From NCBI GenBank assembly GCA_946482585.1, contig CAMLSI010000003.1:1-38021 (forward strand): a DNA stretch of 38,021 nt, in the 5' to 3' direction. The notes beneath the pieces were generated by a model. That model was not told the DNA's origin. It did no database searches and was given only the letters and a program-made list of their open reading frames with translations. The DNA comes from an uncultured Lysobacteraceae bacterium (GTDB taxonomy: Bacteria; Pseudomonadota; Gammaproteobacteria; Xanthomonadales; Rhodanobacteraceae). A program made the translations under genes and the position numbers. Shown piece by piece: positions 32,378 through 38,021 of this stretch; position 1 is the first letter of the stretch; each line of letters opens with the position of its first letter.

Positions 32378-32926
32378 ATGTCCGACGACAAGCCTCTGTT
32401 GATTCTCGATCTCGACGAGACGCTGGTGCATGCGCGTGAGGCGCCGCTCGAGCGCGCGCCGGATTTCGTCGTCGCACCGTATTCGCTGTATCTGCGGCCC
32501 GGCGTCCGTGCGTTTCTCGCTCATGCGTCGCGACACTACGTGCTCGCCGTCTGGACCTCGTCCTCGCCGCTGTATGCGCGCGCGGTCACCGAACTCCTGT
32601 TCGGCGGTGGCGAAAGTCTGGCGTTCGTCTGGGCCAGCGACCGCTGCACCCTGCGACGCGATGTGGAGCTCGATACCTGGTGCCAGTCCAAGCCGCTGCG
32701 CAAGGTGCGGCGTCGCGGCTACGATCTGCGGCGCGTGCTCGTCGTGGACGACAGTCCCGAGAAGCACACGCGCAACTACGGCAACCTGATCGCGGTGCAT
32801 CCGTTCGAGGGCGATCCGGCCGATGACGAATTGCCGCATCTGAGCCGGTATCTCGAACGTCTGGTGCACGAACCCGACGTGCGGCGCATCGAGAAGCGAG
32901 CGTGGCGCCGACGACTATCGGAGTGA
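32378..32926 (+). CDS. HAD phosphatase of the FCP1/SCP (NIF) type
   Basis: This 182-residue protein carries the FCP1-like signature near its start, DLDET (11-15; nucleophile Asp11, acid Asp13), with LRPGVRAFLAHASRHYVLAVW (39-59) and VVDDSPEKH (121-129). In eukaryotes this family dephosphorylates the RNA polymerase II tail; bacterial members are uncommon and their targets are unknown. It is probably a phosphoprotein phosphatase. There is no clear ribosome site, but no better start. Confidence 0.88.
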   Translation: MSDDKPLLILDLDETLVHAREAPLERAPDFVVAPYSLYLRPGVRAFLAHASRHYVLAVWTSSSPLYARAVTELLFGGGESLAFVWASDRCTLRRDVELDTWCQSKPLRKVRRRGYDLRRVLVVDDSPEKHTRNYGNLIAVHPFEGDPADDELPHLSRYLERLVHEPDVRRIEKRAWRRRLSE

Positions 32927-32931
32927 TGATT

Positions 32932-32952
32932 GCGGCGCGGCCGATGCGCCGC
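32932..32952. terminator. Hairpin after the FCP1-like phosphatase gene
   Basis: GCGGCGC and GCGCCGC pair around a 7-nt loop 5 nt after the stop codon. It has no U-tract, so it is a weak candidate. Confidence 0.45.
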
Positions 32953-33148
32953 GACATCGGACGCGTTGCGCCCGAGTGAGTTTGCGCCGGCAGCTGCGCA
33001 TTCCTGAAGCAGGTAGGTTTCGGGTTCGCGCCGTTCCGCGGCGATTGGCCCTCGACGGGTTCGCCGGCTTCGCGCAAGGTGCGGGCGACGCGACGTCGCG
33101 CCGGAGGTGCCGGCGTCGCGGATCCCTTTCAACGATCCGGGTGGTTCG

Positions 33149-33934
33149 ATGCGCGCACGCCTGTTCCAGCTCGACAGCTTCACCACGCGGCGATTCCGCG
33201 GCAATCCGGCCGCGGTCGTGCTGCTCGATGCGTTTCCGTCCGAAGCGGTCATGCTCGCGATCGCGGCGGAGAACAATCTTGCCGAGACCGCGTTCCTCGT
33301 GCCCGATGGCGCCGACTATCGCCTGCGCTGGTTCACGCCGGCGGTCGAGGTGCCGCTGTGCGGGCATGCGACGCTCGCGAGCGCGGCGGTGGTCATGCAG
33401 CGGCTCGAGCCCGGTCGCGAGCGCGTGGTGTTCCATTCGGCCAGCGGGCCGTTGCCGGTGATGCGTACGACGACCGGCTATCGCATGGACTTTCCGTCGC
33501 GGCCGTCGCAGCGCGTCGACGTGTCCGATGCGTTGTCGGCCGCGCTCGGTGCCGTGCCGGCGCAGGTGCACGTCAATGCCTTCAACTACCTCGCCGTGTT
33601 CGAGGATGAAGCCATCGTGCGCAATCTCGCGCCCGACATGGCGCGCATCGCGCAGCTCGATCGCCCGGGACTGATCGTCACCGCGGCGGGGCAGGGCGAC
33701 TGCGACATCGTCAGTCGCTATTTCGCGCCGGCGAAAGGCGTTCCCGAAGATCCGGTCACGGGCGGTGCGCACTGCTCGCTCGCGCCGTACTGGGCGCCGC
33801 GGCTCGGGAAGTCCGAGCTGCGCGCATACCAGGCGTCGGCGCGCGGCGGCGAGCTGGTCTGCCGCCTGGCGGGCGATCGCGTCGAGCTCGACGGCGCCTG
33901 CGTGTTTTATCTCGAAGGCGAGATCGAGTTCTGA
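33149..33934 (+). CDS. PhzF-family isomerase-like protein
   Basis: This 261-residue protein matches the PhzF/diaminopimelate-epimerase fold family. The general acid Glu46 is seen in NNLAETAFL, with RGNPAAVVLL (17-26), LRWFTPAVEVPLCGHATLA (59-77) and a second-half EDPVTGGAHC motif. PhzF proper isomerises a phenazine precursor, but most family members are of unknown substrate. No phenazine genes are nearby. ATG 33149 gives a family-typical start; an upstream GTG (33107) is possible. Confidence 0.9.
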   Translation: MRARLFQLDSFTTRRFRGNPAAVVLLDAFPSEAVMLAIAAENNLAETAFLVPDGADYRLRWFTPAVEVPLCGHATLASAAVVMQRLEPGRERVVFHSASGPLPVMRTTTGYRMDFPSRPSQRVDVSDALSAALGAVPAQVHVNAFNYLAVFEDEAIVRNLAPDMARIAQLDRPGLIVTAAGQGDCDIVSRYFAPAKGVPEDPVTGGAHCSLAPYWAPRLGKSELRAYQASARGGELVCRLAGDRVELDGACVFYLEGEIEF

Positions 33935-34103
33935 CGGCGTGCGGCTGCCGATGCGGTCTTCCGTCGCGTGGCTCGAGCACCGCACGGCGCATGTCCGGAC
34001 GGATCTGTGCTGATCGAGCGTCCGGCCTGAGACCTTGCAACGGAAAGCCCGTGCCGTTACATGGACGGCTGGCACGGCGCGGCGCGCGGATGGGCAGACC
34101 GTC

Positions 34104-34616
34104 ATGAATCCACCGGCAATCGACCTCGTGCGAGTCACGAGCCCGGAAACGGCCGCGATCGCGCGCGAACTGTTCTGCGAATACGCGCAGGCGATAGGCA
34201 CGGATCTCGAATATCAGGGCTTCGGTGCGGAACTGGCCGCGCTGCCTTCCCCGTACGTGCCGCCGCGCGGCGCGCTGTTCGTCGCATATGCGGGCGATGC
34301 CGTGGCCGGCTGTGTCGCGCTGCGCCCGCTGGCAGACGGGGTCGGCGAAATGAAGCGGCTGTACGTGCGCGACGCGTACCGCAGTCTCGGGCTCGGCAAG
34401 CGCCTCGTCGATGCGGTGATCGACGCGGCGCGCGCGGCGGAATATCGCGAGCTGCGCCTGGATACGCTCGCGAGCATGACGGCCGCACAGGCGCTGTACC
34501 GGCGGCTCGGTTTCGTCGAGATCGCGCCCTACGGCGACGCGTTCCTGCCGGGCACACGATTCTTCGCGCTGGCGCTGGCGACCGAGGCGCCTACGCCGCG
34601 GGCTGCACGCCCATGA
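34104..34616 (+). CDS. GNAT-family N-acetyltransferase
   Basis: This 170-residue single-domain acetyltransferase has the acetyl-CoA motif [20 protein letters not shown] (83-101) and the C-terminal YRRLGF segment. The substrate is unknown. Its last 26 bp overlap, on the opposite strand, the last codons of the flavin oxidoreductase gene. Confidence 0.88.
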   Translation: MNPPAIDLVRVTSPETAAIARELFCEYAQAIGTDLEYQGFGAELAALPSPYVPPRGALFVAYAGDAVAGCVALRPLADGVGEMKRLYVRDAYRSLGLGKRLVDAVIDAARAAEYRELRLDTLASMTAAQALYRRLGFVEIAPYGDAFLPGTRFFALALATEAPTPRAARP

Positions 34617-35586
34617 CGGCGGCAATCATCTCGATCGACCGCCGGCGCAGTGCCGGATCGAACACGTCGGACACGATCATGAGTTCGTCGGCGCGCGTGC
34701 GCGCGATCAGCGCGTCGACGCCCCGGCGTATCGTGTCCGGGCCGCCGATGACGCTGCACGCGAGCATCTGCGACGCCTGCGCCTTTTCCTCGGGCGACCA
34801 GTAGTCCTCGATGTTCGCGATCGGCGGCTGGGTCAGGCGCCGCGTGTTGCGCACGTGATGCGCGAAGGACATCTGCTGCGATGTCGCGAGGAACGCCGCT
34901 TCGGCGTCGGTCGGCGCGGCGATCACGTTCGCGCAGATCAGCGCATACGGCTGCGCGAGTTGCGCCGACGGCTTGAAGCGTTCGCGGTAGACCGCGAGCG
35001 CGGTATCGAGCGCCTGCGGCGCGAAGTGCGAAGCGAAGGCGTAAGGCAGACCCAGTTCCGCCGCGAGCTGGGCGCCGTAGAGGCTCGAGCCGAGTATCCA
35101 GAGCGGCACGTTCGTGTCCGAGCCGGGCACGGCCTCGATGCGCTGGTTCGGCTGGACCGGGCCGAGAAACGCCTGCAGTTCGCGCACGTCCTGCGGGAAC
35201 GTGTCGACGCTGGCGCGATCGCGGCGCAGCGCGCGCAAGGTCGCCTGATCGGTGCCGGGCGCGCGGCCGAGGCCCAGGTCGATGCGGCCGGGGAACAGCG
35301 TCTCCAGCGTGCCGAACTGTTCCGCGATGATGTAGGGCGCATGGTTCGGCAGCATGATGCCGCCGGCACCGACGCGTATCGTCCGCGTGCCCGCGGCGAT
35401 GTGCGCGATCACCAGCGAGGTGGCGGCCGTGGTGACGGTCGGCATGTTGTGATGCTCGGCGACCCAGACGCGGCGGTAGCCGCACGCCTCGGCGTGCTGC
35501 GCGAGCGCGCGCGCGTCGTCGAGCGCGGCGCGCCGGTCCGAACCTTCGCGGACGCGGCCGAGTTCCAGGATGGACAATGGGATCAT
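34591..35586 (-). CDS. Luciferase-like flavin-dependent oxidoreductase (LLM class, YhbW-like)
   Basis: This 331-residue protein matches the LLM/YhbW group: [12 protein letters not shown] (4-15) at the start, [10 protein letters not shown] (40-49), [21 protein letters not shown] (a typical flavin-binding segment near 74-94) and [15 protein letters not shown] (99-113). It probably uses reduced FMN; the substrate is unknown. Its 3' end overlaps the convergent acetyltransferase gene by 26 bp. Confidence 0.93.
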   Translation of the reverse strand: MIPLSILELGRVREGSDRRAALDDARALAQHAEACGYRRVWVAEHHNMPTVTTAATSLVIAHIAAGTRTIRVGAGGIMLPNHAPYIIAEQFGTLETLFPGRIDLGLGRAPGTDQATLRALRRDRASVDTFPQDVRELQAFLGPVQPNQRIEAVPGSDTNVPLWILGSSLYGAQLAAELGLPYAFASHFAPQALDTALAVYRERFKPSAQLAQPYALICANVIAAPTDAEAAFLATSQQMSFAHHVRNTRRLTQPPIANIEDYWSPEEKAQASQMLACSVIGGPDTIRRGVDALIARTRADELMIVSDVFDPALRRRSIEMIAAVMGVQPAA

Positions 35587-35812
35587 GCGTGCTCGTCCGG
35601 ATGGCGGTGAACGCGCGGAGTGTCCGAGCGTGGCAGGCAGATGGGGGCTGCCGCGGCGAAGCGAAAGGGGCGACGCGCCGACGATGGTCGCGTGGCGCGG
35701 GTCCGCTCGGCGACGCCGCGTCGCGCAGAGGCCGGATCATGGTATCGCGGCGATCGAGCCGATGGCCCGTCGCGCTACCCTACGCGTTCCGCTATCGCCG
35801 ACACATGCCGCC

Positions 35813-37018
35813 ATGACGCACGACGCTGCATCGCCGGAAACGACGCAGGCCTCGGCGCTCGAGGTGTTCCGCGTATTCCTGCGGCTGGGGCTGACGAGCT
35901 TCGGCGGACCCGTCGCGCATCTGGGCTACTTCCGCACCGAATTCGTCGAGCGGCGCCGCTGGCTCGACGATCGGGCCTATGCCGATCTCGTCGCGCTGTG
36001 CCAGTTCCTGCCGGGACCGGCGAGCAGCCAGGTCGGCATCGCAGTCGGCGTGCTGCGCGCCGGCTGGCGCGGCGCGCTCGCCGCGTGGCTCGGCTTCACG
36101 ATGCCGTCGGCCGTGCTGCTGGTCGCGTTCGCGCTGTTCGTGCGCGGCACCGGCGTCGGCGATGGCGCAGCGTGGCTGCACGGACTGAAGGTCGTCGCGG
36201 TCGCGGTCGTCGCGCAGGCGATCTGGGGAATGAGCCGGACGCTGTGTCCCGACTGGCCGCGACGCGGTATGGCGGTCGCCGCGGCGGCCGTTGCATTCGC
36301 GCTGCCGGGTCCCGCGACGCAGGCGGCAGTCATCGCGATGGCCGGCGCGATCGGTGTCGCGTCGATGCGTGCCGGCGAGGCGCTGCCGGGCCGGTCGTTT
36401 CCGCTGCGCTTCGGCCCGCGGACCGGCGTGGCGTTGCTCGCGGTCCACGGCGTGCTGCTCGTCCTGCTGCCGCTTGCGGCCGGCCTCGCCGACAACGCCG
36501 CGCTGCGCGTCGTCGATGTGTTCTATCGTGCCGGCGCGCTCGTGTTCGGCGGCGGCCACGTGGTGCTGCCGCTGCTGCAGACGCAGACCGTCGCGCCGGG
36601 CTGGGTCTCCAACGATGTCTTCCTCGCGGGATACGGTGCCGCGCAGGCAGTGCCGGGGCCGCTGTTCACGTTCGCGGCGTACCTGGGCGCGGTCTCCGTG
36701 CCGGAGCCCAGCGGTATCTACGGCGCGGCACTCGCACTGGCCGCGATATTCCTGCCGGCGTTCCTGCTGGTGCTCGGTACGCTGCCGCTCTGGAACTTGC
36801 TGCGCCACCACCCGCGCATGCAGCGTGCGCTGCTCGGCATCAATGCCGCCGTCGTCGGTGTGCTGCTGGCCGCGTTCGTCGATCCGGTCTGGGTCACGGC
36901 GATCCATACGATCGCGGACGTCGCGCTCGCCGCGGCCGCGTTCGCGCTGCTCGTGGCGGCACGCCTGCCGCCCTGGAGCGTGGTGATCGGTTGCGCCGCG
37001 GTGGCGGCGTTCCTGTAG
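35813..37018 (+). CDS. chrA: ChrA-type chromate transporter (two-domain)
   Basis: The 401-residue membrane protein has two homologous halves. The first carries FGGPVAHLGYFR (30-41) and FLPGPASSQ (65-73); the second carries FGGGHVVLP (near 244) and AVPGPLFTF. This is the long-chain ChrA layout with about ten to twelve helices, which exports chromate. No chrB regulator is next to it. The upstream part of the open frame is not coding; ATG 35813 begins MTHDAASPE. Confidence 0.9.
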   Translation: MTHDAASPETTQASALEVFRVFLRLGLTSFGGPVAHLGYFRTEFVERRRWLDDRAYADLVALCQFLPGPASSQVGIAVGVLRAGWRGALAAWLGFTMPSAVLLVAFALFVRGTGVGDGAAWLHGLKVVAVAVVAQAIWGMSRTLCPDWPRRGMAVAAAAVAFALPGPATQAAVIAMAGAIGVASMRAGEALPGRSFPLRFGPRTGVALLAVHGVLLVLLPLAAGLADNAALRVVDVFYRAGALVFGGGHVVLPLLQTQTVAPGWVSNDVFLAGYGAAQAVPGPLFTFAAYLGAVSVPEPSGIYGAALALAAIFLPAFLLVLGTLPLWNLLRHHPRMQRALLGINAAVVGVLLAAFVDPVWVTAIHTIADVALAAAAFALLVAARLPPWSVVIGCAAVAAFL

Positions 37019-37032
37019 CTTCCGCGGAAGCT
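37017..37032. other. 16-bp perfect palindrome after chrA
   Basis: AGCTTCCGCGGAAGCT begins inside the chrA stop codon region. It could be the base of a terminator or a protein-binding dyad; no U-tract follows. Confidence 0.5.
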
Positions 37033-37091
37033 CGCCTTCGTCGGTGCGACGACGGCATCATTGGCGTTTTGGCGGAGGCGGTGCCCGGCCC

Positions 37092-37829
37092 ATGTCGATC
37101 GCGCGCATGACATTGATCGCCGGTCTCGCGCTGGCCGTCGCCGGCGTGGTTTTCCGCGGCGCCCTGCCGCCGCCCGGAACGCTGTCGCCGGAGCTGCGCA
37201 CGGATCCGAAGCAGACGCCGACGCGCGTCGCGCCGTTCTCGGTCAGCGCCGGTGGCGTGGACTACCGGGTCTCGCCGCAGTTCGAGTACGACATCGCCGG
37301 TCTCGTCGTCAGCCGGCACGATACGGAAACCTGGTGGGACACGATCCACGCCGACAGCAACGACCATCTCAATGTCGCGGACCTGTGCCTGGTCTGGGGC
37401 GTCAATGCGGCCGAGGGCGCGTATCGCTACATGAGTTTCCACAATGCGCAGTTCACCTGCTACTACTCGTATCCGGGCGGCGTGCCGGTGACGGCGGCGC
37501 ACGTGCGCGCGGTGTCGAACAATCATCTGCTGACGGCCGATCCGGGTGCGGCGCGCGCGATCCGCGGACTGCGCGTCGGCGACCAGGTGCGGCTGCGCGG
37601 ACAGCTCGCGAGCTACAGCCACACGAGCGGCTTCGCGTTCCAGCGCGGCACGTCGACCAGCCGCGACGACAGCGAGAACGGCGCCTGCGAGACGATCTTC
37701 GTCGACACGGTCGACGTGCTCGGGCGCGCTCCGGCGTGGCCGCGCGCGCTGCTGTGGATCGGCATCGCGCTGCTCGGCCTCGGTCTCGTGGTCTGGTATC
37801 GCGCGCCGAACAGCGATCGCGCGTGGTGA
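37092..37829 (+). CDS. Membrane protein of unknown function with extracytoplasmic domain
   Basis: The 245-residue protein has an N-terminal hydrophobic anchor (about 5-23) and a C-terminal helix (217-236, WPRALLWIGIALLGLGLVVW). The 190-residue middle includes VWGVNAAEGAYRYMSFHNAQFTC and LRVGDQVRLRGQLASYSH, suggestive of an OB-like beta fold. I do not recognise a family. GGAGG is 14 nt upstream of ATG 37092, further than ideal. It lies 73 nt downstream of chrA on the same strand and may be co-transcribed. Confidence 0.75.
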   Translation: MSIARMTLIAGLALAVAGVVFRGALPPPGTLSPELRTDPKQTPTRVAPFSVSAGGVDYRVSPQFEYDIAGLVVSRHDTETWWDTIHADSNDHLNVADLCLVWGVNAAEGAYRYMSFHNAQFTCYYSYPGGVPVTAAHVRAVSNNHLLTADPGAARAIRGLRVGDQVRLRGQLASYSHTSGFAFQRGTSTSRDDSENGACETIFVDTVDVLGRAPAWPRALLWIGIALLGLGLVVWYRAPNSDRAW

Positions 37830-37994
37830 GGGCGATGCCGATGCCGTACCGGCGAGGCAGGCCGGCGGCGATGGCCTGTACGGATGCGAAACCGCGTTTC
37901 GTTTGCCGTGATACGTCGTCGCTCGCATTCAGTCGCCTGCGCAGGGCATGAATCCTGCTGCACGCCCGACGCCGGTCCGGACGCGGAGTACATG

Positions 37995-38021
37995 ATGAGA
38001 ATCCTGTGGCTGTGTGTGCTG
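37995..38021 (+). CDS. Start of a further gene cut by the window edge
   Basis: GGAG at 37985-37988 lies 6 nt before ATG 37995 (or 3 nt before ATG 37992). The nine visible codons read MRILWLCVL, which looks like the start of a signal peptide or membrane helix. Nothing more can be said. Confidence 0.45.

Overview
The window is a GC-rich, densely coded chromosomal segment with no rRNA, tRNA, insertion sequence, integrase or CRISPR array that I can see. Codon use, the mix of families (MacAB-type exporter, YkuD L,D-transpeptidases, a metallo-beta-lactamase-fold hydrolase, AraC regulators, FHA-GGDEF, ChrA, a secreted beta-helix protein) and secreted proteins ending in an F-x-D-x-F motif suggest a proteobacterium, most likely a gammaproteobacterium near the Xanthomonadales (Rhodanobacteraceae/Dokdonella-like). 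The lineage is an inference.

Region 1 (1-12213) is a compact stress/low-oxygen island. Its transcription units are a MacA/MacB-type exporter, a rhodanese plus a tandem universal stress protein, an AMP/thymidine phosphorylase plus a PRPP synthetase, a CBS-pair protein, two L,D-transpeptidases, a membrane-anchored serine protease of the SDH/ClpP fold, and an Hsp20 chaperone. Seven 14-bp dyads of the FNR/Anr type (TTGAT-N4-ATCAA with small deviations) lie upstream of these units, including two divergent promoter pairs. None was found in the other 26 kb. The layout recalls the low-oxygen-activated locus of Burkholderia cenocepacia and Anr regulons of other proteobacteria. The inferred theme is survival without growth: nucleotide salvage, proteostasis, envelope cross-linking and export.

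Region 2 (12214-18825) holds secreted or periplasmic proteins (a four-cysteine small protein, an MBL-fold hydrolase, a parallel beta-helix protein), two small unknown genes, and two long spacers (14785-15821 and 18200-18825) filled with repeats that share the core GGGACAYCCAC in both orientations. A third related copy lies in an 83-bp inverted-repeat element at 19617-19699.

Region 3 (18826-30236) carries two short-chain dehydrogenases, one translationally coupled to an AraC regulator, then a catalase-like haem protein, an EF-hand protein, an alpha/beta hydrolase, an AraC-fatty acid hydroxylase operon, an FHA-GGDEF diguanylate cyclase, and a large secreted protein of unknown function ending in an F-x-D-x-F motif.

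Region 4 (30335-38021) is mostly single genes: a serine hydrolase, two GNAT acetyltransferases, an FCP1-like HAD phosphatase, a PhzF-family protein, a luciferase-like flavin oxidoreductase, a full-length ChrA transporter, an unknown two-pass membrane protein, and the first codons of one more gene at the right edge.
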